From UBA10103 sp964437185 (GTDB taxonomy: Bacteria > Patescibacteriota > Minisyncoccia > Phycocordibacterales > UBA2100): a stretch of 64,000 nucleotides of DNA. The notes beneath the pieces were generated by a model that was given only the letters and a program-made list of their open reading frames with translations, did not search any database and was not told the DNA's origin. Positions 1 through 8,624 of this stretch are shown piece after piece. The stretch lies in assembly GCA_964437185.1 (NCBI GenBank), contig CAYTFU010000001.1, forward strand, positions 124,001 to 188,000. Reading direction: 5' to 3'. Both the position numbers and the translations under genes were made by a program. How positions within the stretch are numbered: the first letter of the stretch is position 1; every line of letters starts with the position of its first letter.

Positions 1-2
1 TG

Positions 3-239
3 CTGAAAAGGTCGGAGCCCGTGGAGGCAATGGTCGCCCGTCTGTGCGAATCCAACTACCTCGACGCAACTTCACATGAGGTTGCCGATCAATTGTTTGC
101 AAGAGTATTCGCCGTGGAGGCGCTCTACACGCATCCGCGGTGGGAAGCGCTCTATGCTCGCCTTAAGGCGTCATCATACTTCAGGGAGACATACCGACCA
201 CGAATCGAAGAACGGATCGCAGCGGCTCAGCAGCGATGA
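3..239 (+). CDS. C-terminal end of an unrecognised protein (partial)
   Basis: The frame is open from the left edge of the window to TGA at 237-239, so this is the last 78 or so residues of a gene that starts upstream. The visible part is mostly helical and charged, ends in an Ala/Gln/Arg-rich tail and has no motif I recognise. The next gene, pnp, lies about 340 bases downstream behind its own promoter region, so the two are probably not one operon. Function unknown. Confidence 0.55.
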   Translation: MKRSEPVEAMVARLCESNYLDATSHEVADQLFARVFAVEALYTHPRWEALYARLKASSYFRETYRPRIEERIAAAQQR

Positions 240-361
240 TTCTGGCTACCCGCGGCATGAAATGTGCCGCGGGACATCTACTTCATTTCGATGGAAAAGA
301 TAGCGCAGCAATGCAATCGTGGTATTGTGCCCACATTAAAGGCGGCCCGAGGATAGGTAGT

Positions 362-380
362 TCTCAAACTCGGTTTGAGA
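362..380 (+). repeat. Hairpin in the pnp leader
   Basis: Eight-base perfect inverted repeat TCTCAAAC / GTTTGAGA around a TCG loop. It lies between the two promoter-like copies and has no T-run, so a simple terminator is unlikely. Confidence 0.6.
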
Positions 381-399
381 CCTAAAATCCGATTCCCGT

Positions 400-412
400 G
401 GGGTCTGACCCC
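400..412 (+). repeat. GGGGTCTGACCCC palindrome
   Basis: A perfect odd palindrome with six paired bases on each side of one central base. Motifs of this kind occur in REP-like dispersed repeats of other bacteria. Only one copy was noticed in this window, so its origin is open. Confidence 0.45.
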
Positions 413-576
413 ATTGACCCGATCCGGAAGGGTAGCCCTTACCTTCGGACGCGAGAAAGATAGCGTGTGCTAGAAATCGTGGTATAGTGCCTGCATTAGT
501 AAATAGTTGTGGCGGGCGGATAGGCAGTGTTGACCATATGGCTCACTACTGAAATCCGAACGTCACCCAAAGAAAA

Positions 577-2754
577 ATGGAAAAGAAAGTATATTCTCTC
601 GAAATCGGGGGAAAGACGATGTCCGCTGAGTTCAACGATTGGGCGGATCAGACAAACGGATCGGTGTTGGTGCGCTACGGCAACAGCGCGGTACTCGCGA
701 CTGCCGTGATGGGCAAGGAATCCGACAAAGATTATTTCCCACTCTCAGTGGAATACGAGGAGAAGTTTTATGCAGCGGGCGCAATTCTCGGCAGCCGCTT
801 TATGCGCAGGGAAGGCCGGCCTTCGGATGAAGCCATCCTCTCAGGACGTATCGTGGATAGAACCATTCGCCCACTCTTTCCGAAAGGAATGAAGCGCGAA
901 GTGCAAGTCATCATCACCGTCCTTTCTATTGAAGAGTACGACACCGACATTTTGGCGGTCAACGCGGCATCACTCGCGCTCGCCACATCCGACATTCCAT
1001 GGAATGGTCCGGTTTCATCGGTGCGCATCGGAGTCGAAGAAGATAACGACGCCCTCATCGTCAACCCTACCTACAAGCAGCGTGAAGAAGAATTGCCACC
1101 GAAGGCGGTTCTCGACCTCACAGCCTGTGGCAAAGACGGACTCATCAACATGATCGAGGTCGGCGCACGAGAGGTATCCGAAGCGATGCTCGAAAAGTCG
1201 CTCGCGCGTGCAAGTGAGGAAATCGAGAAGATTCAGAAATGGCAAAAGATGATCGTCGCTGAGCGAGGGAAAACGAAGTGGGATTTCAAATCGCCTGAAG
1301 CGACAGCTGAAATGAAAGCGGCTTTTGCCGAAATTGTTGAGCCAAAGCTGAAGGCATCGGGAGGCAAATTGCCCAAACAGGAACTCGGCCCGATGAAATC
1401 CGAGTGGATGACATTCGCTACCGAGAAACTCCCGGAGACCCCAAAGGGTCAGCTTGACGCATATTACGAAGAGCGTCTCGACGCATTCGTACACGACCTC
1501 GCGATCAATGAAGACAAACGCGTTGATGGCCGCGCGCTCGATCAAATCCGCCCACTCTTTGCGCAGGCTGGCGGCGTTTCTCCCGTTATTCACGGCACCG
1601 GCATCTTCTATCGCGGCGAAACGCACGTACTCGCGGCGCTCACGCTCGGCGGCCCAGGCGACGCGCAACTCATCGACACCATCGAATTCCAGGACACGAA
1701 AAAGACCTTCATGCTCCACTACAACTTCCCACCGTTCTCAGTAGGGGAGACAGGGCGCGTCGGAGGATTCAACCGACGTATGACAGGTCACGGTGCGCTC
1801 GCCGAAAAAGCATTGCGCGTCATGATGCCGTCTAAGGACGTATTTCCGTACACGGTGCGTATCGTTTCCGAGTGTCTCGCATCCAACGGCTCTACCTCTA
1901 TGGCCACGGTATGCGCAGGCACGATTGCGCTCATGGACGCGGGAGTGCCGATTCAGCGCCCCGTCGCCGGAATCGCAATGGGCATGATGAGCGATTCGAA
2001 AGCGGGGAAGTACAAGGTGCTCACCGACATTCAGGGACCCGAAGATCACCACGGCGACATGGACTTTAAGGTCGCGGGCACGTCAGAGGGCGTGACCGCC
2101 GTACAAATGGACGTGAAAGTAGAAGGCGTACCGCTCAAAGTACTCACCGAGGCATTCGCGCAAGCAAAGAAAGCCCGCATGCAAATTCTCGACGTCATCA
2201 CAAAAGAGATCGCATCACCACGCGCGAGCATTTCTGAGCGCGCTCCGAAAATCCTCACGCTCGTCGTGAAGAAAGATCAAATCGGACTCGTGATTGGTCC
2301 CGGAGGAAAAATGATCAACGGCATCCGTGAGCGCACAGGCGTCGATGACATTACGATTGAGGAAGACGGCACCGTCTTCATCACCGGAAAGAATGGCTCG
2401 GCCGAAGAAGCATTTAAAGAGATCAGTGATCTTACTCGCGAATATATGGTGGGCGATCGATTCGAAGGTGAAGTGGTGCGGATTATGGATTTCGGTGCGT
2501 TCGTGAAGATAGGTCCCAACAACGACGGCCTCGTCCACGTCTCAGAAGTAGCGCCGTTCCGCATTGCGAAAATTACCGATGCCGTTCAGCTCGGCGACGT
2601 CGTACCCGTCGTCCTCAAAGAAATCGACGAGAAAGGACGGTATAATCTGTCCATCAAAGCCGCTGATCCCGAATGGGCCGCTCGCAAGGGTCTGAAGCCG
2701 GATCAAGGTGGCGGAGATTCACATGGCGGAAGTCGACCACGGAGACATTTCTAA
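577..2754 (+). CDS. pnp: Polyribonucleotide nucleotidyltransferase (PNPase)
   Basis: Phosphorolytic 3'-5' exoribonuclease of RNA decay, 725 residues, close to the family length. The order is RNase PH domain 1 (about 1-220), a helical linker, RNase PH domain 2 (about 310-540, with the conserved EDHHGDMDFK segment), a KH domain with the IGPGGK loop (about 570) and an S1 domain (about 625-700, GEVVRIMDFGAFV). The start follows a long leader without a clear ribosome-binding site. The last 32 bases overlap the start of the next gene, so the two are probably cotranscribed. The C-terminal tail after S1 is short and Gly/Arg-rich. Confidence 0.97.
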   Translation: MEKKVYSLEIGGKTMSAEFNDWADQTNGSVLVRYGNSAVLATAVMGKESDKDYFPLSVEYEEKFYAAGAILGSRFMRREGRPSDEAILSGRIVDRTIRPLFPKGMKREVQVIITVLSIEEYDTDILAVNAASLALATSDIPWNGPVSSVRIGVEEDNDALIVNPTYKQREEELPPKAVLDLTACGKDGLINMIEVGAREVSEAMLEKSLARASEEIEKIQKWQKMIVAERGKTKWDFKSPEATAEMKAAFAEIVEPKLKASGGKLPKQELGPMKSEWMTFATEKLPETPKGQLDAYYEERLDAFVHDLAINEDKRVDGRALDQIRPLFAQAGGVSPVIHGTGIFYRGETHVLAALTLGGPGDAQLIDTIEFQDTKKTFMLHYNFPPFSVGETGRVGGFNRRMTGHGALAEKALRVMMPSKDVFPYTVRIVSECLASNGSTSMATVCAGTIALMDAGVPIQRPVAGIAMGMMSDSKAGKYKVLTDIQGPEDHHGDMDFKVAGTSEGVTAVQMDVKVEGVPLKVLTEAFAQAKKARMQILDVITKEIASPRASISERAPKILTLVVKKDQIGLVIGPGGKMINGIRERTGVDDITIEEDGTVFITGKNGSAEEAFKEISDLTREYMVGDRFEGEVVRIMDFGAFVKIGPNNDGLVHVSEVAPFRIAKITDAVQLGDVVPVVLKEIDEKGRYNLSIKAADPEWAARKGLKPDQGGGDSHGGSRPRRHF

Positions 2755-4171
2755 GGGTGGTACAACGCCCTCTTCGCCCACACCTGCGCCGGTGCGCGCA
2801 CACTCAGAAATTGATGAAGCCGTTATTCTTGAGGAAGAGGTGACGCCTCGAAAACATGCGGAGCAATCTCTCTCCGGCGAGACGGCAGAAAAAAAAGAGA
2901 GTGCCGCGGCACCAGCGCTGAAATCAGTTGTAAAAATGCCGGCGTCTGAGCTCGCCGAGTCTTCGCCGACGCCAGCTACGATGTCGGCCTCGCCCCATAC
3001 TCCGCTTCCACCACAACCATCGACATCGCTCGACATTCCACTGCCCGAGCCGCCGCATGATTCGCCCATACCGGAGGCTGCACCCGCGCGACCCATTATT
3101 CAGCCGCAAAATCCGGCGGCGGTGAGCGCGAGCATGCCAGGAATACTGAAGTCGGTAAAACTTCCGGAGCGATACGAGCAGAAGGGGGCGGCCGATAAAA
3201 AAATCGCCCCGGTGACAATCACCGAAGAACCCGCGCACGAAAAAGTTGTTACGGAAATAATCACACCCAAAAATGCGCGACCGAATGCTCATACACCCGT
3301 CACCCCCGTGCACACGCTCAAGCAAGATTTGCAGGACCTTTCGCGGGAACAAAAAGTTTCTCTCGTACGTGCCGTCGCACTCGAAGAAGATCGCCGTGCG
3401 CACGATTCGAAAGAGCTAGAGACACCCGCGGTACAGCAACGATCAAAGCGGACGTTTGCAATCCTTTTTGCCACCCTCCTTTTCCTCACCATAGGCGGCG
3501 GAATTTTGTTTGTCGCGCTGAGCGCAATGCGTGCACCGACGAATCTCCCGCCCTCACTCAATGTCCCCTCGCTGCTCTTTGCCGAAGATATCGTTCCGCT
3601 TCCGCTTACCGGCAACTCTTCCACCAACCTGCGTGCAACGCTTGAGGCGGCTCGATCGAACAGCACTCAGCCGCTTGGCGCAATGACTCGTATCGTGCCG
3701 ATCACATCGGTTCGCGGCGAAGACGGGGTGCAGCGCGAAGCGGTGGCGACTTTTGCAGAATTTATGAAGAGCCTCAACGCAAACATTCCATCGGATCTGC
3801 TGCGCGCGCTGAGTGATGATTTCTTCTTGGGACTACACTCAATAGATGAAAACGCCCCGCTCCTCGTGATTCCCGTTACCGCCTACGACCGAGCGTTTGC
3901 CGGTATGCTCACGTGGGAGAAATCGCTCAATGCCGACCTCGGCCAACCTTTTACCATCCTGCCACCCCTCATGCTCACGAACGGAATCGTTGAAACACGT
4001 GCGTTTCAGGATCTCATCATTCGCAACCACGATGTACGCGCCCTCAAGGACGATCGGGGAGAAATCCAACTGTACTATGCGTTTCCGAACCAAGATGTAT
4101 TAGTAATTGCCGAAAGTCCGTACTCGTTTGTCGAAATTCTGAGCCGCTTGCAGGCAGGGCGCAATCTCTAG
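2723..4171 (+). CDS. Single-pass membrane protein with disordered Pro-rich N-terminus
   Basis: Protein of 482 residues, not assigned to a family. Residues 1-240 are Pro/Ala/Glu-rich and probably disordered. A transmembrane helix follows basic residues at about 245-272 (LFLTIGGGILFVALSAM). The C-terminal 210 residues are a folded-looking domain, presumably outside the cell. I chose ATG 2723 because GCGGAG lies 6 bases upstream; an in-frame GTG at 2708 is the alternative. It overlaps pnp by 32 bases, pointing to coupled translation. Proteins of this build are common in CPR genomes; the role is unknown. Confidence 0.75.
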   Translation: MAEVDHGDISKGGTTPSSPTPAPVRAHSEIDEAVILEEEVTPRKHAEQSLSGETAEKKESAAAPALKSVVKMPASELAESSPTPATMSASPHTPLPPQPSTSLDIPLPEPPHDSPIPEAAPARPIIQPQNPAAVSASMPGILKSVKLPERYEQKGAADKKIAPVTITEEPAHEKVVTEIITPKNARPNAHTPVTPVHTLKQDLQDLSREQKVSLVRAVALEEDRRAHDSKELETPAVQQRSKRTFAILFATLLFLTIGGGILFVALSAMRAPTNLPPSLNVPSLLFAEDIVPLPLTGNSSTNLRATLEAARSNSTQPLGAMTRIVPITSVRGEDGVQREAVATFAEFMKSLNANIPSDLLRALSDDFFLGLHSIDENAPLLVIPVTAYDRAFAGMLTWEKSLNADLGQPFTILPPLMLTNGIVETRAFQDLIIRNHDVRALKDDRGEIQLYYAFPNQDVLVIAESPYSFVEILSRLQAGRNL

Positions 4172-4199
4172 GGGCTTGGAAATTTTCTAATCTGCACGG

Positions 4200-4205
4200 T
4201 ATACT
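4200..4205 (+). promoter_or_regulatory. -10 TATACT, 7 bases before the DksA-like start
   Basis: TATACT ends 7 bases before ATG 4213, which puts the expected transcription start on or next to the start codon. A leaderless mRNA is inferred. Confidence 0.7.
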
Positions 4206-4212
4206 TGCCCCC

Positions 4213-4572
4213 ATGGAAACACACACTGCGGAGGAGATAGAGGAGTTGCGAGCGATGCTCGAAGCCGAGCGCGATTCACTCGAAGAAGAGCTCGCGAGTT
4301 ATGGCCGCGTGCAGGGCGAGGGCGGCGATTGGCAGGGAAGCTCGGGCGGCGGTATGGAAGCGGATCCGACAGATGCTGCCGATCAAATTGAAGAACTCGT
4401 TACCAACGTCCCCCTTGTAGAAGAATTGGAAAAACGGCACAAAGAAGTCCTCGTCGCGATTGAAAAGATAGATGGGGAAGGGTACGGGCTGTGCGAGACC
4501 TGCGGCACGCTCATTCCATTAGACCGACTCGAAGCGAATCCTGCTGCGAGCATGTGCATGAAGCACGCATAG
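4213..4572 (+). CDS. DksA/TraR-type C4-like zinc-finger protein
   Basis: Small protein (119 residues) of the DksA/TraR family, whose members bind the RNA polymerase secondary channel and tune transcription. The N-terminal half is an acidic coiled coil (EELRAMLEAERDSLEEEL) and the C-terminus carries the finger, CETC near residue 94 and CMKH at the end. The last ligand pair is thus Cys-His rather than Cys-Cys, which may still bind zinc. It is shorter than E. coli DksA (151). It is transcribed from its own promoter, apparently leaderless, and is followed at once by two strong hairpins. Confidence 0.85.
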   Translation: METHTAEEIEELRAMLEAERDSLEEELASYGRVQGEGGDWQGSSGGGMEADPTDAADQIEELVTNVPLVEELEKRHKEVLVAIEKIDGEGYGLCETCGTLIPLDRLEANPAASMCMKHA

Positions 4573-4617
4573 GGGCCGTTCACAAATAACATACTTGTTA
4601 TTTGTGATTACGACCCC
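4572..4617 (+). repeat. Two-level hairpin GGGGCCG ... CGACCCC directly after a stop codon
   Basis: Outer arms GGGGCCG (4572-4578) and CGACCCC (4611-4617) enclose a perfect 10-base stem CACAAATAAC/GTTATTTGTG with a 6-base loop. It begins at the last base of the TAG stop. The same layout recurs at 19037-19081. It may act as a transcript end or 3' stabiliser; there is no T-run. Confidence 0.65.
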
Positions 4618-4621
4618 TTGT

Positions 4622-4661
4622 GCCGCGTTCATAATTTATGAAGCTTGTTTATGAACGCGGC
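4622..4661. repeat. 13-bp inverted repeat upstream of comM
   Basis: GCCGCGTTCATAA (4622-4634) pairs perfectly with TTATGAACGCGGC (4649-4661) around a 14-base spacer. Together with the preceding hairpin it fills the gap between the DksA-like gene and comM. Terminator, RNA stabiliser or operator are all possible. Confidence 0.6.
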
Positions 4662-4689
4662 CGTGGCGCTTCTTCGGCCCTTCGTTTGA

Positions 4690-4695
4690 TACAAT
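4690..4695 (+). promoter_or_regulatory. -10 TACAAT, 6 bases before comM
   Basis: TACAAT sits exactly 6 bases before GTG 4702, so the start codon would be the first or second base of the transcript. Confidence 0.7.
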
Positions 4696-4701
4696 CACGG
4701 G

Positions 4702-6267
4702 GTGGGTAAACAAAAAATCGCCTCGGGCTTTGCGCGCGTCTTTGGAGCGCAGCCGATGTTACCGAAAGGAGCAATCGTTTCTGTTGAGTGCGATATCGTA
4801 AAAGGACTTCATGCATTTGCGATTGTCGGCCTCCCCGATAAATCTGTCGAAGAGGCGAAAGATCGCATCGCCGCCGCTATCAAAAATACATCTCGTCAAT
4901 CAGAATCGGGAGGTGAAGATTTTGAATCTCCAAAACGAAGCAACAAAAAAATCGTCCTCTCACTCGCGCCCGCGGCGCTGAAAAAAGAAGGCGCGGTTTT
5001 CGACGTACCCCTTGCGCTTTCTTTCTTACTTGCGTCGGAACAAATACGATTCGACCCCGCTCGCAAAATGTTTGCGGGGGAACTCTCACTCGATGGCACC
5101 GTCTCCCCGATACTCGGATGCTTGTCGATCGCAGCGGCCGCTCGCGATGGAGGGTTCACCGACATTTACGTTCCAGCCGCAAATGCCGACGAAGCGGCCC
5201 TCATATCGGGCCTCCATGTCCACCCAATCACATCGCTCGAAGACACGATTATGCAGCTCGCGAGCACTGCGCGCACTCGACCTGCAAACCGCACTCCAGA
5301 GCGCGCACAAGACGAGAGCGTTGCGTTTGATGAAATACGTGGGCAAGAAAGTGCGAAGCGCGGGCTCGTCATTGCGGCAGCTGGGGCTCACAATATCGCC
5401 CTATACGGGCCGCCCGGAACCGGCAAAACACTGCTCGCACGCGCCACCGTCTCGATTCTGCCCGATCTGAGCGAAGAGGAAATGATTGAGGTCACCACCA
5501 TCCACTCGCTTTCAGGCACATTAAGCGGGCATGGGATTTTCCGGCCGCCTTTTCGCTCTCCGCACCACACGTCGTCGTACGCCGCACTCATCGGGGGAGG
5601 GTCGAATGGTATACGCCCAGGCGAAGCGACGCTCGCGCATCGCGGCGTCCTCTTTGCCGACGAGTTTCCAGAATTTCACCGCGATGTCATCAATGCACTG
5701 CGTGAGCCGCTCGAAGATCGCGTCATATCTATAGCGCGCGCAAAAGGCTCTGCCATCTTTCCTGCGAATTTCATGCTCATCGCAGCTCTTAATCCATGCC
5801 CGTGCGGCTTTTGGGGGACCCAGCGATGCCGTTGCATGCCGCACCTCGTAGAAAAATATCGGAGAAAAATTTCTGGCCCCGTCGCGGATCGCATCGACAT
5901 GTGGGTCTCGGTGGGGGAGATATCGCCCGAAACACTTTCGACCCAAAAGAAAAGCGTATCGGGAGAGACAGCACGTGCACGCGCAAGCGTCGCGGAGGCA
6001 CGAAAGCGCCAACGAGAGCGATTCAAGAACGCAAAGAACGTCGCGACCAATGCCGACATGGGGCCGAAAGAAATAGAATCGCTTGCCGAGCTTACGCCCG
6101 AAGGAGAAAAGACACTCGTCGGTGCCGCGCGCGCGATGAAACTCTCTCCGCGCGGCTACCACCGCACGATCAAACTCGCACGCACCATCGCCGACCTTGC
6201 CAACTCAAAAACAATCGAACCCTCACATATGTTGGAGGCGCTGCAATACCGCGCGCGGGAGCTGTAG
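4702..6267 (+). CDS. comM: ComM/YifB-family AAA+ ATPase (Mg-chelatase-like)
   Basis: ComM helps branch migration of incoming single-stranded DNA during natural transformation in several bacteria. The protein has 521 residues, the family's usual length. An N-terminal Lon-protease-like fold is followed by the AAA+ module with Walker A GPPGTGKTLLAR (about 235), Walker B VLFADEFPEF and the NPCPCG cysteine motif near 355, then the Mg-chelatase C-terminal helical domain. GTG 4702 is chosen because of the promoter spacing. Its presence fits DNA uptake as a route of gene acquisition here, which is inference. Confidence 0.95.
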   Translation: MGKQKIASGFARVFGAQPMLPKGAIVSVECDIVKGLHAFAIVGLPDKSVEEAKDRIAAAIKNTSRQSESGGEDFESPKRSNKKIVLSLAPAALKKEGAVFDVPLALSFLLASEQIRFDPARKMFAGELSLDGTVSPILGCLSIAAAARDGGFTDIYVPAANADEAALISGLHVHPITSLEDTIMQLASTARTRPANRTPERAQDESVAFDEIRGQESAKRGLVIAAAGAHNIALYGPPGTGKTLLARATVSILPDLSEEEMIEVTTIHSLSGTLSGHGIFRPPFRSPHHTSSYAALIGGGSNGIRPGEATLAHRGVLFADEFPEFHRDVINALREPLEDRVISIARAKGSAIFPANFMLIAALNPCPCGFWGTQRCRCMPHLVEKYRRKISGPVADRIDMWVSVGEISPETLSTQKKSVSGETARARASVAEARKRQRERFKNAKNVATNADMGPKEIESLAELTPEGEKTLVGAARAMKLSPRGYHRTIKLARTIADLANSKTIEPSHMLEALQYRAREL

Positions 6268-6447
6268 CAAATTCTCACGTTCCGCAGGTACTCCGCCATT
6301 CTCTCATTCGCCGAAACACTCCGTGATGTGTTTCATACGGGGAGGGAACATTTTCGCTGATACTCAACGTCCGCACCGTACTAAATCGAAGCGCCGACGA
6401 TTCATACTGCGGATGAACCCGGGAATGTACGTGCCGAAAGCTCCAGT

Positions 6448-6978
6448 CTAACGACTGATGAAAATTTGAGACCATGCGTGGTGGAACCTGCCTTTGTCAT
6501 ATTGACCACATCCGTTCAACAATATGGCCAGCAAAAGAAAGGCTGCACCAACATATAGAAGTAAATAACTTGTGTTGAAAAACTTTCCTCCACCATTTAT
6601 ATTTCCAGCACTTTCCCATTTTGGGGGATAGACGGAATCGGCCTCACCATCAAAAATACCCGGAGTGAAGAGGCCAAGTGTTTTTTCCAATCGGACGGCA
6701 ACTCGCTGTTGTGCCTGAAACCCAGTACAGAGGTCATCGAGGTACTTAAATCGCAATACCGCTATTGCGACCACTACGCCTATTAGATAAAGCAATTTCT
6801 GTCCGGATGTAAGGACAATATCACTCTGAATGAACCACCCTCCTGCGGTAAGCAGAAGTCCCAATGCCCATACGCCGACACTTTGGACGCGGTCGCGGAT
6901 TGTCCGCATGACTGTGTACCGTTCCTCAAGTGCCGATAGAAGCACTGTTGTTTTTTGTTCTGTGTTTAGCGGATGCAT
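6448..6978 (-). CDS. Three-helix membrane protein, putative effector paired with the CD-NTase
   Basis: Protein of 176 residues, family not certain. An N-terminal amphipathic helix (1-33, LSALEERYTVMRTIRDR) leads into two close transmembrane helices (about 34-50 and 61-78), a soluble stretch with an aromatic/Gly-rich loop (100-135) and a third helix (about 137-155). The start lies one base after the stop of the nucleotidyltransferase (TAATATG), so the pair is translationally linked. Small membrane proteins next to CD-NTases usually act as pore-forming effectors of CBASS defence; the layout recalls SLATT-type proteins. The assignment is by context and topology, not by motif. Confidence 0.6.
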   Translation of the reverse strand: MHPLNTEQKTTVLLSALEERYTVMRTIRDRVQSVGVWALGLLLTAGGWFIQSDIVLTSGQKLLYLIGVVVAIAVLRFKYLDDLCTGFQAQQRVAVRLEKTLGLFTPGIFDGEADSVYPPKWESAGNINGGGKFFNTSYLLLYVGAAFLLLAILLNGCGQYDKGRFHHAWSQIFISR

Positions 6979-6979
6979 A

Positions 6980-7867
6980 TTACGGTTCGAGATAGTTCCA
7001 TGCCCTATGCATGAACAATTCGGCCTGAGCGGGGGTGCGATGCGCTTCCCGCAGGAGCCACTTCAACTCGCTTACTTCTTTGTAGTTCTGTGCCGTTGCG
7101 AGTACCCTCATATCATTCCACACTGCGGCCGCAACCGCACGGGCATCTTCACGGTATGTTGCACTGGTAAAGTGATGATTTCCTGCGTTCCATACTAGGG
7201 ACTCCAGAAAAAAGGACGGCATACTATCTTTAACGATAATGCCTTTGTCAGTCATTTCGTTGCGAGTATTTTTAAGTACTCGCACTGCCGCCTTGAAAGC
7301 TGTACTCGTGGCTTCGTTCTTACTCACGCCACTATCGTAGTGCTGTTCGGGGAAACTGTGCGTCAGCTTCTTGTCGTTGTCGGTAATAAAACCGATACCC
7401 CTATGAGCGACAACCCCAAGCGCACTGTAGCGGTTGGAGCGGAACGCTGGCACCACATCGGCATTTATACGGGTACTGTTTCCAGCGACACGTATGCATT
7501 TATTTTTGCGGCTGACCCCTAGCAGACCGAATTTCTTTACCAAAGCATCGTGCGTATCCTTTTTGAACTGCTCAAAGCTATAGGTTGCTGGTACCAACGC
7601 ATTCCAGTAATGCGTCTGGTGGTCTGCGGGAAGCCACTCCACGTCCGAAAAATACGAATCCTCATACACAACCGCTATATCCACATCGCTGTCGGCACGG
7701 ACATTCGTCCGGTTAGCGTGGGAACCTTGGTGGATGATTTTTACGCTATTACCAAAACGCTCCCGCATGACATCGGTAATCTGACGTATGGCACTTTGGC
7801 ATTTTTCTTCCTCCGTATCGCCTATTGGCTTTGCCCAGAGGTTAATTCTTTCATCGCTGACATTCAT
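6980..7867 (-). CDS. CD-NTase-like nucleotidyltransferase (CBASS-type candidate)
   Basis: Protein of 295 residues with the nucleotidyltransferase signature of cGAS/DncV-like enzymes: GS at 48-49, then SDVDIAVV giving the metal-binding pair Asp61 and Asp63, and a third Asp (137, INADVVPAF). The C-terminal half is helical, as in OAS-like enzymes. Such enzymes make cyclic or linear oligonucleotide signals on phage infection. I prefer ATG 7867; a start 15 codons upstream is possible. The next gene, one base downstream, encodes a small membrane protein, giving a two-gene unit. Which nucleotide it makes cannot be told from sequence. Confidence 0.82.
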   Translation of the reverse strand: MNVSDERINLWAKPIGDTEEEKCQSAIRQITDVMRERFGNSVKIIHQGSHANRTNVRADSDVDIAVVYEDSYFSDVEWLPADHQTHYWNALVPATYSFEQFKKDTHDALVKKFGLLGVSRKNKCIRVAGNSTRINADVVPAFRSNRYSALGVVAHRGIGFITDNDKKLTHSFPEQHYDSGVSKNEATSTAFKAAVRVLKNTRNEMTDKGIIVKDSMPSFFLESLVWNAGNHHFTSATYREDARAVAAAVWNDMRVLATAQNYKEVSELKWLLREAHRTPAQAELFMHRAWNYLEP

Positions 7868-8037
7868 AACTTGTCCATAAAATATACGCTTCTCCGAGGA
7901 GTGGGGCAACAATGTATATATTTTTGCGGCTTTTTCCTAGTTTTTGTAAATCAACCGACCTGATCAATGTCTCATAAAAAGTCGGGGCCCGGGGAAGCGG
8001 TGGCGTGTGCCAGCACTTCACCCGGGACCTTTCGTCT

Positions 8038-8433
8038 TCACGGGAGTACTTTCGCCTCCCGAAGTGCGGCCGTGAGATCGACGGCACCAAACGCCCCCCT
8101 CTCCACAAGCGCGGAAACCCCTGCCTCCTTCATCTTATTGCGAAACGATTTACTTACGTCCCACGTGCACACGATGATTGGGGGCGGGGAGAAGACGCTG
8201 CACTCGCGAAGACGCGCGAGATACCCCTGGATGTCCTTCTTGAAGACCCCGAGAATCACGACATGAAGATTCGCGACGCTGTAGACACCAACGGCCTCTG
8301 ACATATTTCTCGCGAGAAACAAACAGAGGTTTGCGTTCAAAGCATCCAACTGCCCGCTCACAGTCGAAAGTAATGCACGATCTCCCACCAGGAGAATATC
8401 GGTCGTGCCGGCGATTTCGAATTCGTCTGACAT
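8038..8433 (-). CDS. Degenerate response-regulator receiver domain protein
   Basis: Stand-alone protein of 131 residues with the alternating strand-helix pattern of a CheY-like receiver (ILLVGDRALL, HVVILGV, PPIIVCTW, GVSALVERG). The acidic pocket and the phospho-accepting Asp are not recognisable: the third strand reads VVILGV where a receiver has D, and the conserved Lys near the end is Glu. It is therefore unlikely to be phosphorylated in the usual way. Start 8433 has AGGGATAGGA just upstream; the frame is open for 38 more codons. No DNA-binding domain is attached. Its partner is unknown. Confidence 0.65.
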   Translation of the reverse strand: MSDEFEIAGTTDILLVGDRALLSTVSGQLDALNANLCLFLARNMSEAVGVYSVANLHVVILGVFKKDIQGYLARLRECSVFSPPPIIVCTWDVSKSFRNKMKEAGVSALVERGAFGAVDLTAALREAKVLP

Positions 8434-8570
8434 TGGTCCTATCCCTTTTGCTTGGACGTCTCTGTATCGCAACATCCGGTTCAATCCAGCCACGAGTATT
8501 GAAAAAATGAGATGCCTTGTCAAATGCCGGGCAAGTCTGATGGACATTTCATTTCCTCACAACCAATTAG

Positions 8571-8598
8571 AAAAATCGCCCCCTTCGGAGCGATTTTT
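8571..8598 (-). terminator. Terminator after the peptidoglycan-binding gene
   Basis: AAAAATCGC and GCGATTTTT arms around a short C-rich/TTCG loop. Read on the minus strand it lies 27 bases after the stop at 8625 and ends in a T-run. Confidence 0.75.
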
Positions 8599-8624
8599 CA
8601 ATCAACGTCGCCCATCATAATCAA

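Larger units (their letters stand above)
240..576 (+). promoter_or_regulatory. pnp leader with duplicated promoter-like segment and hairpins
   Basis: There is no gene in this spacer. It holds two related segments: each begins GATAGCG and contains AATCGTGGTAT(T/A)GTGCC followed by CATTA, at about 300-340 and 460-500. The second gives a good -10 (TATAGT, 483-488). Between them lie a perfect hairpin (TCTCAAAC/GTTTGAGA, 362-380, 3-base loop), the odd palindrome GGGGTCTGACCCC (400-412) and an imperfect GGAAGG/CCTTCGG hairpin near 423-449. Transcripts from the second promoter would have about 85 bases of leader before pnp. Whether the structures control pnp is inference. Confidence 0.6.

Noticed and set aside
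1015..1719. Open frame of 234 codons antisense to pnp
   Set aside because: Sits opposite PNPase domains with no family match; a composition shadow.
577..2754. Recoded TGA (glycine), as in some CPR groups
   Set aside because: Genes of normal length throughout end at TGA where families end, for instance virB4, ruvB and the phosphoribosyltransferase.
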